The notes: generated from the sequence alone by a model not told the origin. Positions 25,886-34,960 are shown, counted from the first letter of the stretch. The stretch: DNA of 64,000 nt from Faecalibacterium sp. UBA1819 (GCA_002315015.1 DCEX01000032.1:1818-65817), one strand, 5' to 3'. Translations and numbers: made by a program.

Positions 25886-27193
25886 ATGATGATGCCGCAG
25901 CTTACGAAATTGATGGAAACGATTGAAGACCACGATGTAAAATTTATTCGGCTGGTGTTCTGCGATATTTTCGGTATTCCGAAAAATATTGCCATTATGG
26001 CAGACCGGCTGCCGCAGGCAGTAGAAAAGGGGATTTCCTTTGACGCTTCCGCGATTTCCGGCTTTTCTAATGTAGAGGAGTCCGATTTATTCCTGTTTCC
26101 TGACCTGTCCACCTTTGCGCTTTTGCCGTGGCGTCCGTCGGAAGGGTGTGTAGCGCGTTTATTCTGCTGCATCCGTTATCCAGATGGCCGCCCGTTTGAA
26201 GGGGATGGCCGCTATTTGCTGCAAGCCGCGCAGGAAAAGGCGCAGGCTGACGGATACGGCTTTTTAGTGGGGCCGGAATGCGAGTTTTATCTATTTGAAA
26301 CGGATGAAAAAGGTGCACCGACCTTGACCCCGTTTGACAAAGCGGGTTATTTGGATGTAGCGCCGATGGATAAAGGCGAAAATGTGCGCCGTGACATTTG
26401 CCTCACTTTAGAAGAAATGGGCGTTCATCCCGAGCGAAGCCACCACGAGCACGGGCCGGGACAAAATGAAATTGACATTCGCTGTGCATCGCCGATGCGT
26501 GCGGTGGATGATTTTGTCACGCTGCACACGGCTGTGAAAGCAGTTTCCGAACAAAACGGCCTGTTTGCATCGTTTTTGCCCAAACCTTTGCCGGAGGAAA
26601 GCGGAAATGGTTTGCACATTAATTTATCCCTTTTGAAAAACGGCGAAAATTTATTTGCAAAGTTTGACACCGACGTACATGCCCGCGCGTTTTTGGCGGG
26701 AATTTTGCGGCGTATTGTGGAGATTACCGTGTTTGCCAATCCGCTGCCCGGTTCCTATCTGCGGTTTGGCAAGTGTGAAGCGCCGTGCGTGGTGAATTGG
26801 TCGAAGCAAAACCGCTCCACTCTTGTTCGTGTTCCGGCTGCCACCGGAAGTGATGCACGCATGGAGCTGCGCAGCCCGGACCCTTCCTGCAATTTGTACC
26901 TTTTAACGGCATTGCTGCTGCACGCAGGCATGGAAGGGGTGGCCGAGGGCTTAACGCTGGGCGAGGCGTTTGACGGAAATGTCTATGTGAACGATGTTGC
27001 GGGCTTTGAGGCGCTGCCCGACAGCCTGCAAAGCGCCGTACAGCTTGCCAAAAACAGCGCGTTTTTAAAGCGTGTTCTGCCGGAAAAGCTGCTTTGCAAC
27101 TATCTGCGCGATAAAGAGCGGGAAGCTGCGGCCTTCACCGCAAGCGAAGACCCCCATGCTTATGAGATAGCACGTTACTTTGAAAGAATATAA
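25886..27193 (+). CDS. glnA: Type I glutamine synthetase
   Basis: 435 residues; three consecutive ATGs (25886, 25889, 25892), of which the last has the best spacing to AAGGGGG. Motifs are VGPECEFYLFETDE, HHEHGPGQNEIDIR, NGLHINLSLLKNGEN, KQNRSTLVRVPA and MELRSPDPSCNLYL. It is the short GSI-alpha form typical of Firmicutes. I do not see the adenylylation-loop tyrosine motif of enteric enzymes, so feedback inhibition is more likely. It makes glutamine, the substrate of PyrG just upstream. An ANTAR regulator gene follows 57 bp downstream, a neighbourhood that links both to nitrogen control. Confidence 0.93.
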   Translation: MMMPQLTKLMETIEDHDVKFIRLVFCDIFGIPKNIAIMADRLPQAVEKGISFDASAISGFSNVEESDLFLFPDLSTFALLPWRPSEGCVARLFCCIRYPDGRPFEGDGRYLLQAAQEKAQADGYGFLVGPECEFYLFETDEKGAPTLTPFDKAGYLDVAPMDKGENVRRDICLTLEEMGVHPERSHHEHGPGQNEIDIRCASPMRAVDDFVTLHTAVKAVSEQNGLFASFLPKPLPEESGNGLHINLSLLKNGENLFAKFDTDVHARAFLAGILRRIVEITVFANPLPGSYLRFGKCEAPCVVNWSKQNRSTLVRVPAATGSDARMELRSPDPSCNLYLLTALLLHAGMEGVAEGLTLGEAFDGNVYVNDVAGFEALPDSLQSAVQLAKNSAFLKRVLPEKLLCNYLRDKEREAAAFTASEDPHAYEIARYFERI

Positions 27194-27250
27194 GGGGAAA
27201 GTCATCAAGTTTTTTGAAAAAACGTTTTGATGCAGAGGAGGGGAGCAACG

Positions 27251-27811
27251 GTGCTTTCCGTTTTGATTGTGGGACAAACGCAGCATCAAGAGTCGCTCAA
27301 GGCGCTGTTTGCCGCCAATATCAGCCGCGTCAGCTGCTGTCAGACGGCAGGAGAGGCGCGGCGGCTGATGAGCCGTACTGAGTTTGACTGCGTGGTGATC
27401 AATGCGCCGCTCACGGATGAGTTCGGCAAGGATTTGGCTCTCAAAGCAATCGAACTTGGGGCAGAAGCGATCTTGCTGTGCCGCGCCAATCAGCGCGACC
27501 AGCTGGCCGCAGGTTTGGAACAGTACGGCGTTTTTGTGCTGGTAAAGCCGCTGGCACGGCAGCTGGCCGCTTTTTCAATGGGCCTGATTCGCACCAGCCG
27601 CTACCGCATGAAAGCCTTGCGCGAAGAAAATAAACGTATGAAAAAACGCCTGGAGGAAGCAAGGGTGCTGACACAGGCAAAGTGCTGCTTGGCGCGGTAT
27701 CAACAGCTCAGTGAGGAGCAGGCTCACCGCCTGATTGAAAAACGGGCGATGGATGAACGCGCGTCGATCAAAGAGGTGGCGGAAAAAATTGTCGCCGGTT
27801 TTGAAGGCTAA
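27251..27811 (+). CDS. ANTAR-domain RNA-binding regulator with degenerate receiver
   Basis: 186 residues from the GTG at 27251 (GGAGGGGAG upstream). The first ~115 residues have a response-receiver fold (VLSVLIVGQ...FDCVVINAPL...FVLVKPL). The phosphoacceptor Asp is replaced by Asn51, and the acidic pair after strand 1 is Gly-Gln. A coiled-coil linker (ALREENKRMKKRLEEA) leads to a C-terminal ANTAR domain ending LSEEQAHRLIEKRAMDERAS. ANTAR proteins bind paired RNA hairpins and prevent termination, for example EutV and NasR. Downstream of glnA and near three attenuated nitrogen genes, it is the natural candidate antiterminator. Since it cannot be phosphorylated in the usual way, it probably senses by another route (inference). 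Confidence 0.85.
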   Translation: MLSVLIVGQTQHQESLKALFAANISRVSCCQTAGEARRLMSRTEFDCVVINAPLTDEFGKDLALKAIELGAEAILLCRANQRDQLAAGLEQYGVFVLVKPLARQLAAFSMGLIRTSRYRMKALREENKRMKKRLEEARVLTQAKCCLARYQQLSEEQAHRLIEKRAMDERASIKEVAEKIVAGFEG

Positions 27812-27979
27812 AGGCTTTTTAAAAAGTCAAAATTTTCTGTTTTTTCAAACAGGCAAAAAAGAATAAAATAAAAAACAGGCAAAGGCGCCTGCACACAAAC
27901 ATTTTGTGCCGCAGTGTCTTTGTCTGTATTTTTTTGCGCCAAAAATTTTTGCATGGCGCTGTATCAAGGAGGAGCAAAT

Positions 27980-29347
27980 ATGAAACAGTTACCCCGTTGG
28001 ATGCCCATTGATTATGAAAAGTATCGCAAGGATTTGCCACAGCAAGAACGCGAAGCGTTTTATGGCTTGCCGCGAGAAGTGCGTTTTTGTAAGGAATGCG
28101 TCATGAGCAACCAAAAGCCCAACAGCTGCTATGAGTTTGAACACACGATTGACTCTAAAAAGAAAACCATGGTGATTCAAGAAGATGGCGTTTGTGACGC
28201 TTGCCATGCCTGCCACAATAAGGTGGATCAAATTGACTGGAAAGCCCGCGAGGAGCAGCTGCGGGAGCTGTGTGACCGTTACCGCAAAACAGACGGCAGT
28301 TACGACTGTCTGGTGCCCGGCAGCGGCGGAAAAGACAGCTTTTATGCCGCCCATTTGCTGAAGTATAAATATGGAATGCACCCGCTTACCGTCACCTGGG
28401 CGCCGCATATTTACACCAGTTGGGGTTTTCAAAATTTCGAGGCGTGGATTCACGCGGGGTTTGACAATTATTTGTGTACGCCAAATGGCATTACACACCG
28501 TCTGCTCACACGCCTTGCCACGGAAAACCTGTTTCACCCGTTCCAGCCGTTTATCTTAGGGCAAAAACAGCTTGCGCCGAAAATGGCGGCCAAGTTTGGC
28601 ATTCCGCTGGTGTTTTACGGCGAAAACGAAGCCGAGTTCGGCAACCCCATTGCCGATAATGACAGCGCTTTGCGTGACGAGCGCTTTTTTGCCACAAACG
28701 ATATGGACCACATCTATCTGGGCGGTGTATCGCTGCGCCAGCTGGAGGAAGATTTCGGTGTCGATAAGGCGGATTTATCCATTTATCTTCCCTGCGAAAC
28801 AAGCGATGTGAAGAAAAACGGCATTGAAGTGCATTACATGGGCTACTATGAAAAGTGGCACCCGCAAGGGGCGTATTATTACAGCGTGGAGCACGGCGGA
28901 TTTATTCCCAGCCCGGAACGCACCGCGGGCACTTATTCAAAATATAATTCGATTGATGATAAAGTGGATGACTTTTTCTACTATACTACCTATATTAAAT
29001 ACGGAATTGGCCGCTGCACTTATGACGCAGCCCAAGAAATTCGCAATAACGAAATTGACTTGGAGGAAGCAAAGCTGCTGTGCAAAAAATTTGACGGCGA
29101 ATTTCCCATGCGCTTTGCACAGGAATTTTTTGATTATATTTCTGTGGATGACAAAAAATTCGGCAAGGCATCCGGCTGCTTTGAACAGCCGCGTATGGAT
29201 ATGGACTATTTTATGCATTTGGCCGACCGTTTCCGTTCGCCCCATCTGTGGCAGTACGAGAACGGCGTTTGGAGCCTTCGTCACACCCCTTACGAGGGGG
29301 ACAGCCTTTGCGGTTGGGGCGCTGTGAAGGGAGGCGAACAGCGATGA
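27980..29347 (+). CDS. N-acetyl sugar amidotransferase (WbpG/PseA family)
   Basis: 455 residues from the ATG at 27980 (AAGGAGGAGC upstream). The N-terminal zinc-type cysteines are in CKECVMSNQ and CDACHAC. The ATP-pyrophosphatase loop PGSGGKDSFYAA is near residue 114. The C-terminal helical part includes GENEAEFGNP and YMGYYEKWHP. Family members (WbpG, PseA, LegG-like) convert an N-acetyl group of a nucleotide sugar to an acetamidino group, using ammonia from HisH/HisF-like partners. Those partners follow directly and overlap by 4 bases. No other surface-sugar genes are present in the window, so the acceptor sugar is unknown. Confidence 0.85.
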   Translation: MKQLPRWMPIDYEKYRKDLPQQEREAFYGLPREVRFCKECVMSNQKPNSCYEFEHTIDSKKKTMVIQEDGVCDACHACHNKVDQIDWKAREEQLRELCDRYRKTDGSYDCLVPGSGGKDSFYAAHLLKYKYGMHPLTVTWAPHIYTSWGFQNFEAWIHAGFDNYLCTPNGITHRLLTRLATENLFHPFQPFILGQKQLAPKMAAKFGIPLVFYGENEAEFGNPIADNDSALRDERFFATNDMDHIYLGGVSLRQLEEDFGVDKADLSIYLPCETSDVKKNGIEVHYMGYYEKWHPQGAYYYSVEHGGFIPSPERTAGTYSKYNSIDDKVDDFFYYTTYIKYGIGRCTYDAAQEIRNNEIDLEEAKLLCKKFDGEFPMRFAQEFFDYISVDDKKFGKASGCFEQPRMDMDYFMHLADRFRSPHLWQYENGVWSLRHTPYEGDSLCGWGAVKGGEQR

Positions 29348-30099
29348 GCCATAAAATCCGGCTGATTGCGCGTTTGGACGTGAAAGGTCGAAATCTGGTC
29401 AAGGGAATCCAGTATGAGGGTTTGCGTAAATTGGGTGACCCTCACGACTTCGCCAAGCACTATTATGAACAAGGAATTGACGAGCTTTTGTATTTGGATA
29501 CCGTGGCAAGCCTTTATGGGCGCAACAATCTGAGCGATATTTTGCAAAAAACAACGCAGGATATTTTTATTCCTATTACGGCGGGCGGCGGCCTTCGCAG
29601 CGTAGAGGACGTAGGGCTGGTACTCAAAATGGGCGCGGACAAAGCGGCAGTGAATACCGCGGCACTGCACCGCCCGGAGCTGATTTCGGAGCTTGCCAAA
29701 GCGTACGGAAGCCAATGTGTGGTGTTGAGCGTACAGGCCAAGCGCTGGGAAACGGGCTGGGAAGCCTACTTTGACAATGGGCGGGAGCGCTCCGGTAAGG
29801 ATGCGCTGGAATGGATTGGCCAAGCGGAGCGCTGGGGCGCGGGGGAGATACTCGTCACCTCCGTGGACGCAGAAGGGCGGCAAAAGGGCATGGATCATGA
29901 GCTGATTGCCGCGGTGCGTCAGGCAACGGCGCTTCCCGTGATTGCGGCGGGCGGAGTTTCGGGCGCGGATGATATTGTCCAAGCGGCCAAGGAAGGTGCG
30001 GATGCCGTGAGTGCAGCCAGCATCCTGCATTATGATAAAACGAGCGTTCCGGCACTCAAACAGGAGATTTTGAAAGCCGGGGTGGAGGTGAGAGCATGA
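29344..30099 (+). CDS. HisF-like ammonia-channel partner of the sugar amidotransferase
   Basis: 251 residues, a (beta/alpha)8 barrel related to HisF. The first catalytic Asp is kept (ARLDVKGR, Asp12), and so are both phosphate-binding segments (TAGGGLRS, IAAGGVSG). The position of HisF Asp130 in VVAIDAKR reads VVLSVQAKR, that is Gln. Since Asp130 is the second catalytic acid of imidazole glycerol phosphate synthase, this copy probably lacks normal cyclase activity. It would then serve as the barrel that channels ammonia from HisH to the amidotransferase (HisF2/WbpI-type role). ATGA overlaps link it to the genes on both sides. It is not the histidine-pathway gene: no other his genes are near. 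Confidence 0.85.
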   Translation: MSHKIRLIARLDVKGRNLVKGIQYEGLRKLGDPHDFAKHYYEQGIDELLYLDTVASLYGRNNLSDILQKTTQDIFIPITAGGGLRSVEDVGLVLKMGADKAAVNTAALHRPELISELAKAYGSQCVVLSVQAKRWETGWEAYFDNGRERSGKDALEWIGQAERWGAGEILVTSVDAEGRQKGMDHELIAAVRQATALPVIAAGGVSGADDIVQAAKEGADAVSAASILHYDKTSVPALKQEILKAGVEVRA

Positions 30100-30746
30100 A
30101 AACGCAAGTAACAATTGTGGATTACGGACGCAGCAATTTGTTAAGCGTGCAGCGTGCCTTGGAACACTGCGGCGCAAACGTAAGCTATGCCCGCAATGAA
30201 AAAGAGGTTTTGCAAGCCGATGTGCTGGTTTTGCCGGGGGTTGGCGCATTTGATGACGGGATGCGGCTTTTGCGGGAAAACGGGATGGCGCAAGCGATTT
30301 GCGAAAAAGCGAAAAAGGGCACGCCGCTTTTCGGCATTTGTCTTGGCTTGCAAATGCTGTTTGAGCACAGCGCTGAAGGGGGACAGGAGCCGGGGCTTGG
30401 CCTTCTGGAAGGTACTGTGGTACCCTTGCCCAAATACACGCCGGATGGAGTGCCCGTGCGGGTGCCCAGCATGGGCTGGCGTGCCCTTAATATTCAAAAA
30501 ACAGCGTCGCCGGAGTGGTTCGTGCAAGCGACGGAATCCACCCCGGCGACGCCGGAATATTACTTTGTTCACAGTTACCATGCAAAGCCAATGCATAAGG
30601 CCGACATCGCCGCCTACTATACCTATGGCGGCCATGAAATTTGCGCGGCTGTTGCAAAAGAAAATATCTTTGCTACTCAATTCCACCCGGAAAAAAGCGG
30701 CGCGGCAGGCTTATGGCTGCTGCAAAAATTCTGCGATAATTTATAA
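30096..30746 (+). CDS. HisH-like glutamine amidotransferase
   Basis: 216 residues. Class I glutaminase with nucleophile Cys in FGICLGLQMLFE, GVGAFDDGM near residue 48, and the His/Glu pair in TQFHPEKSG. It releases ammonia from glutamine for the preceding HisF-like barrel and the sugar amidotransferase. Its start overlaps the hisF-like stop (ATGA). The length is normal for HisH. Its copy in this trio, away from his genes, matches the HisH2 proteins of sugar amidination clusters. Confidence 0.87.
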   Translation: MKTQVTIVDYGRSNLLSVQRALEHCGANVSYARNEKEVLQADVLVLPGVGAFDDGMRLLRENGMAQAICEKAKKGTPLFGICLGLQMLFEHSAEGGQEPGLGLLEGTVVPLPKYTPDGVPVRVPSMGWRALNIQKTASPEWFVQATESTPATPEYYFVHSYHAKPMHKADIAAYYTYGGHEICAAVAKENIFATQFHPEKSGAAGLWLLQKFCDNL

Positions 30747-30753
30747 AGCAGGC

Positions 30754-31377
30754 TTAACTGTTTTCGGGCCGGGCCAAATCAGCCAAAAGCGAAATACAGC
30801 CATCAATGCCCAACGTGGCGGAGTTCAGGCAAACGTCGTAAGTATCTGGCGAGCCCCAGCTTAAATCGGTAAAGAAGCCGTAATAGCTTGCGCGGCGTTT
30901 ATCGGTCTTTTTAATGAGCGACAGCGCAGCTTTTTCGTCAAGGTCATACAAACGGCGAATACGTTCTACGCGCTGTTCCAGCGGCGCGTGGATAAACACG
31001 CGCAGGATATCGTCGCGCCCGCGCAGAATATAGTCGGCGCAGCGCCCAATGATGACACAGCTCTCCCGCTGCGCCAGCTTGCGGATGGTATCGCTTTGGA
31101 ACAAAAACAGCTTGTCATTAGTGAGATAATCTTGGTATCCCGTTAAGAAAGCGCCCTGCCCCTGTGCGCCCACCGACAAAGAGTACAATAAGCTGTTGAT
31201 GGGCTTTTCGTCGGCTTTTTCAAACAGTTCGGGCATAATGCCGCTCTCTTTGGCGGCGATTTTTAAAAGCTCTTTATCGTAATAGCCAAAGGATAGTTTT
31301 TTGGCCAGCTTTTCACCAATTTCACGCCCGCCGCTTCCAAATTGACGGCCAATGCAAATCACACGAATTTTTTTCAT
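30754..31377 (-). CDS. Cytidylate kinase-like family protein
   Basis: 207 residues from the ATG at 31377, with GGGAGG at 8-base spacing. It starts MKKIRVICIGRQFGSGGREI, a P-loop variant (GRQFGSGG) typical of the cytidylate-kinase-like family (PF13189 type). SCVIIGRCADYIL and RVFIHAPLEQRVERI follow, as in nucleotide kinases. The family is widespread in clostridia beside the true Cmk; its substrate is not established, so I give no symbol. It is convergent with the hisH-like gene, with only 7 bp between the stops. Confidence 0.78.
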   Translation of the reverse strand: MKKIRVICIGRQFGSGGREIGEKLAKKLSFGYYDKELLKIAAKESGIMPELFEKADEKPINSLLYSLSVGAQGQGAFLTGYQDYLTNDKLFLFQSDTIRKLAQRESCVIIGRCADYILRGRDDILRVFIHAPLEQRVERIRRLYDLDEKAALSLIKKTDKRRASYYGFFTDLSWGSPDTYDVCLNSATLGIDGCISLLADLARPENS

Positions 31378-31500
31378 AACGGACACCTCCCAACCGTTTG
31401 AGCGTGCGGCAAAGCCGCGCGCAAACGTGCCCCGGCTTGGAAAAATATCTCTCCGGGAGCTTACTTTTATTATAGCAGACATTTTGACAAAAAGAGAACC

Positions 31501-31546
31501 AAAAAAACGGCGCTGCCTTTGTGTAATTTGCCAAAGACAGCGCCGT
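31501..31546 (-). terminator. Terminator of thiT
   Basis: On the minus strand ACGGCGCTG(T)CTTTG pairs with CAAAG(G)CAGCGCCGT, followed by TTTTTTT. Confidence 0.85.
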
Positions 31547-31555
31547 ATCTTATTT

Positions 31556-32137
31556 TTAAATTTCTGCTTCAAACAAACGCGGTGCGGCATTTACCAGCAA
31601 AACGGCGGCCAGCGCGGTGAGAATCGCCTCCGGCAACATATAGGTGCCGTTGTAAATCAAACTATACACCCAAACGTTTAAGCCTTCGGCCCACTCGTAA
31701 GAGCTTTGGTAGCTGTCCCACAGCAGCGCACCGGACAAAAAGCTGCACAAAAAGCGCAGTGCACAAGCCCAAATGGTGCCGCAGGCAACGCCTACTGTTC
31801 GGTTAGAAAAGCGCTTTGCCACAAGGTCGGCAGTGCCGAGCAGCGTAAATGCCAGCACATAATCGAGCAAAATCACGCCGATATAGGCCAAAACGGTGTT
31901 GGCAGGGGGCGGATAAAAGCCCATCATCATTTGTAAAAGGCTGTTGATAAAGCCGGTTAAAAGGCCCCATTTTACGCCGTGGCGGAACGAAATTAAGATA
32001 AACGGCAGCATGGACAGCAGTGTGACAGAGCCGCCGAAAGGCATGTCAAACAGCTTGATTTGTGCCAGAATGGTGCCGAGGGCAACCATTAAGGCGCACT
32101 CAATCAATGTGCGTAAACGGGTGTGTGTGGTGGTCAT
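31556..32137 (-). CDS. thiT: Thiamine ECF transporter substrate-binding subunit
   Basis: 193 residues from ATG 32137. About six membrane segments; the family fingerprint is present in the N-terminal LIECALMVALGTILAQIK and in MLPFILISFRHGVKWGLLTGF, and WDSYQSSYEWAEG lies in the binding loop region. ThiT binds thiamine and works with the shared EcfA/A'/T module, which is not in the window. A TPP riboswitch with its own terminator sits in the leader, confirming thiamine control. It is a single-gene unit. Confidence 0.93.
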   Translation of the reverse strand: MTTTHTRLRTLIECALMVALGTILAQIKLFDMPFGGSVTLLSMLPFILISFRHGVKWGLLTGFINSLLQMMMGFYPPPANTVLAYIGVILLDYVLAFTLLGTADLVAKRFSNRTVGVACGTIWACALRFLCSFLSGALLWDSYQSSYEWAEGLNVWVYSLIYNGTYMLPEAILTALAAVLLVNAAPRLFEAEI

Positions 32138-32169
32138 GTACAATCGCTTCTTTCCTTTGGTGTAACATA

Positions 32170-32219
32170 AAAAACAAAAACGGGTGCGCCTTTCTGCACA
32201 AAAACACAAAGGCACACCC
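32170..32219 (-). terminator. Riboswitch-controlled terminator before thiT
   Basis: GGGTGTGCCTTT pairs with AAAGGCGCACCC (minus strand), followed by GTTTTTGTTTTTT. It lies between the TPP aptamer and thiT, so TPP binding would favour termination. Confidence 0.85.
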
Positions 32220-32243
32220 GTCCGGTGTTCATCATCCCTAAAC

Positions 32244-32335
32244 TCCCTACGTCGGCATTACCCGAATCAGGTTCAAGGTGACACAAAGCTGCAATTCGCT
32301 TTGTTCTCAGCCGGGAATGGCTCCCAGCGCCCCTG
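32244..32335 (-). ncRNA. TPP riboswitch (THI element)
   Basis: On the minus strand the aptamer core reads AGGGGCGCT, GGCTGAGA, CCTTGAACCTGAT, GGGTAATGCCGACGTAGGGA, the conserved thi-box elements in the right order. Confidence 0.96.
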
Positions 32336-32414
32336 TTTTTATGTCCATGAAAATTATACCGCGTTTTTTCCGCTTGTCAAGACAAAAAATCCCCCGATTC
32401 GCGCAAGCGGTTTT

Positions 32415-33068
32415 TTACGCCTCTTTTTTAGGCAGCGTTTTTTTGCCGGTGCGGCAAATGTCCTGCAAGCAGCACTGGCCGCAGTGTGCTTTTCGTGCGG
32501 TGCATACAACGCGGCCGTGCAGCACACAGCGGTGGCAGTAATCATTCGATTCCTCCGGCGGCAGCACACGCACCAGTTCCTTTTCCACTTTGACCGGGTC
32601 GGTACAGTTTGAAACAAAGCCAAGGCGGTTGGCCATGCGGATGCAGTGTGTGTCCGCGACGACGGCCGGCAGACCAAAGATATCACCGCGAATTAAGTTG
32701 GCGCTTTTTCGGCCAATGCCGGGCAAACGCAAAAGCTCGTCCATTTCTTTGGGCACCTGTCCGCCGAATTCGTTTATCAGCATATTGCACATGCCGTCAA
32801 TGTCACGCGCTTTGCTCGCCCCAAGACCGCAGGGCTTGACAATCGCCTCGATGGCTTTTGCGCCCGCGCCGGCAAGTGCTTCCAAGGTGGGGTAGCGGCC
32901 AAACAGCTCGGCGGTAACAATATTGACTCGTGCGTCGGTACACTGTGCCGATAAACGCACGCTGACAAGCAGCTGCCAAGCGTTTTCATACTCCAGCGAA
33001 CACTCCGCTAAGGGGTATGCCTGCTTCAACCGTTCTACAATTTCTCTTGCGTCTGCTTTGGTACGCAT
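32415..33068 (-). CDS. nth: Endonuclease III (DNA glycosylase/AP lyase)
   Basis: 217 residues. The helix-hairpin-helix LLRLPGIGRKSANLI carries the catalytic Lys, and VADTHCIR carries the catalytic Asp. The [4Fe-4S] cluster cysteines are present as C-x6-C-x2-C-x5-C (CTARKAHC, CGQC, CLQDIC). It removes oxidised pyrimidines from DNA and cleaves the abasic site. Length is normal. It is transcribed alone; a weak hairpin with a T-run lies just after its stop. Confidence 0.95.
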   Translation of the reverse strand: MRTKADAREIVERLKQAYPLAECSLEYENAWQLLVSVRLSAQCTDARVNIVTAELFGRYPTLEALAGAGAKAIEAIVKPCGLGASKARDIDGMCNMLINEFGGQVPKEMDELLRLPGIGRKSANLIRGDIFGLPAVVADTHCIRMANRLGFVSNCTDPVKVEKELVRVLPPEESNDYCHRCVLHGRVVCTARKAHCGQCCLQDICRTGKKTLPKKEA

Positions 33069-33346
33069 GAATCATCCTCCTACTTCAAAATAAAAAATAA
33101 AGGTTACATTCAGTGTGAAATATCGGCAAAAAGCCGAAAATGTCCTTGCTGTGCGCACAAAATATACTTTTTTGATATAATAACATAAAAAGGGCTTGCT
33201 TACAAGGCTGCTTTGATGTATACTGTGAAGAATATCAAGCAGTGCTTGTTTGTTTTCCGGTCGGAAAGCCCAAAGGGGTGGGTGCTTTCGCAAAAGAAGG
33301 CGGCGGGGACGCGCTTGATAAAATACAAAAAATAGGGGGAGAAAAA

Positions 33347-34597
33347 ATGTATCAAGACATGCCGGATTTGATTGGATTTGTGGGAAAGTATGATGCCGAA
33401 TTAGGGGCGGCAATGCAGTCTGAGCTGTTGCGTCAGCGCAAAAATATTGAGCTGATTGCCTCGGAGAACATTGTATCTCCGGCGGTTCTGGCAGCCATGG
33501 GAACGGTGCTGACCAATAAGTATGCCGAGGGCTATCCCGGCCACCGTTACTATGGTGGCTGCGCGTGCGTGGACCGTGTGGAAGAATTGGCCCGTGAGCG
33601 CGCTTGCCGTTTGTTTGGAGCGGAACATGCCAATGTGCAGCCGCATTCCGGCGCACAGGCAAACCTTGCCGTTTATTTTGCGCTTTTGGAAGTGGGCGAC
33701 ACTGTGCTGGGTATGGATTTGTCCAACGGCGGCCACTTAACGCATGGCAGCCCGGTGAACATGAGCGGTAAAAACTACAACTTCATTCCTTATGGAGTGG
33801 ATGCCAACGGCTACCTCGACTATGCCGACCTGGAAAAGAAGGCAAAAGAACATCGTCCCAAGATGATTGTGGCGGGCGCTTCGGCTTATCCGCGTGCGAT
33901 TGATTTTGAACGCATCGGCGCTATTGCCAAAGAGGTGGGCGCACTGTTTATGGTGGATATGGCGCACATCGCCGGTTTGGTGGCTGCAGGACAGCACCAG
34001 AGCCCGGTGCCTTATGCCGACGTTGTCACCACCACAACGCATAAAACGCTGCGCGGCCCGCGCGGCGGCATGATTCTTTGCAAAGAGCAGTATGCAAAGG
34101 CGATTGATAAAGCGATTTTCCCTGGTACGCAGGGCGGCCCGTTGGAGCACATCATTGCCGCAAAGGCGGTATGCTTCGGCGAAGCACTCAAGCCGGAGTT
34201 CACCGCTTATCAAAAGCAGGTAGTTGCAAACGCTGCCGCACTTGCAGCCGCTTTGACAGCGCGCGGCGTGAAGCTGGTATCGGGCGGCACGGATAATCAC
34301 CTGATGAACATTGATTTGCGCGGCACTGATGTGACGGGCAAGGAGCTGGAACGCCGTTTGGACGAGGTGTTCATCACGGCCAACAAAAACACCGTTCCGA
34401 ATGACCCGGCTTCGCCGTTTGTCACCTCCGGTCTGCGTGTGGGTACGCCCGCTGTGACAACCCGCGGCATGAAAGAGCCTGAAATGGAAATCATCGCTGA
34501 GTGCATTGCCGATTGCATCTTTGATTTTGAAGCGAAAAAAGAGGAAATTGCCCGGCGCGCCGAGGCGCTGACGGCGCGTTTCCCGCTTTATGAATAA
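33347..34597 (+). CDS. glyA: Serine hydroxymethyltransferase
   Basis: 416 residues from the ATG at 33347 (GGGGGAG upstream). The PLP lysine lies in [39 protein letters not shown] and the tetrahydrofolate-binding region [11 protein letters not shown] are all present. It interconverts serine and glycine, loading one-carbon units onto tetrahydrofolate. Length is standard. The preceding 278 bp contain no recognised gene. Confidence 0.96.
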   Translation: MYQDMPDLIGFVGKYDAELGAAMQSELLRQRKNIELIASENIVSPAVLAAMGTVLTNKYAEGYPGHRYYGGCACVDRVEELARERACRLFGAEHANVQPHSGAQANLAVYFALLEVGDTVLGMDLSNGGHLTHGSPVNMSGKNYNFIPYGVDANGYLDYADLEKKAKEHRPKMIVAGASAYPRAIDFERIGAIAKEVGALFMVDMAHIAGLVAAGQHQSPVPYADVVTTTTHKTLRGPRGGMILCKEQYAKAIDKAIFPGTQGGPLEHIIAAKAVCFGEALKPEFTAYQKQVVANAAALAAALTARGVKLVSGGTDNHLMNIDLRGTDVTGKELERRLDEVFITANKNTVPNDPASPFVTSGLRVGTPAVTTRGMKEPEMEIIAECIADCIFDFEAKKEEIARRAEALTARFPLYE

Positions 34598-34787
34598 GCG
34601 CTTCCAGCAAACGCTCACATGGAAAAAGAAAATTTTTACTATGTTGCAAAAACAACAGAATTTTTGAAACTCCTGTGCTATACTGTACACAAATCGCATC
34701 ATGCCTTTGGAAGGTGCTTGAAGGACGCTGCTTTTAAGAGCTTTCCGGCGTGATGCTTTCAAAAAAACAAGAGGAGCGTGTTTTTCC

Positions 34788-34943
34788 ATGCGTTATGTAT
34801 GCAATGTGTGCGGTTATGTTTATGACGAGGCCAACGGCGATCCCGATGCAGGTATCGCAGCAGGCACCAAATGGGCAGATGTTCCCGCTGACTGGACTTG
34901 CCCGTTGTGCGGCGTCGGCAAAGACGACTTCAGCGAAGAGTAA
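34788..34943 (+). CDS. Rubredoxin
   Basis: 51 residues: [20 protein letters not shown], then [20 protein letters not shown]. The two CxxCG knuckles bind the single iron; the spacing and the WxCPxC motif are typical. It is an electron carrier in anaerobic metabolism or in oxygen and peroxide detoxification. GAGGAG lies upstream of the ATG. Single gene with its own terminator. Confidence 0.96.
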   Translation: MRYVCNVCGYVYDEANGDPDAGIAAGTKWADVPADWTCPLCGVGKDDFSEE

Positions 34944-34960
34944 GCATTGGTAAAAGAAAA

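Noticed and set aside
29344..30746. hisF and hisH as histidine biosynthesis genes
   Set aside because: No other his genes are present, both overlap a sugar amidotransferase gene, and a HisF catalytic Asp is missing.
34664..34684. Rubredoxin promoter from TTGAAA and TATACT
   Set aside because: Spacing is only 9 bases; no acceptable -35 for the TATACT was found.
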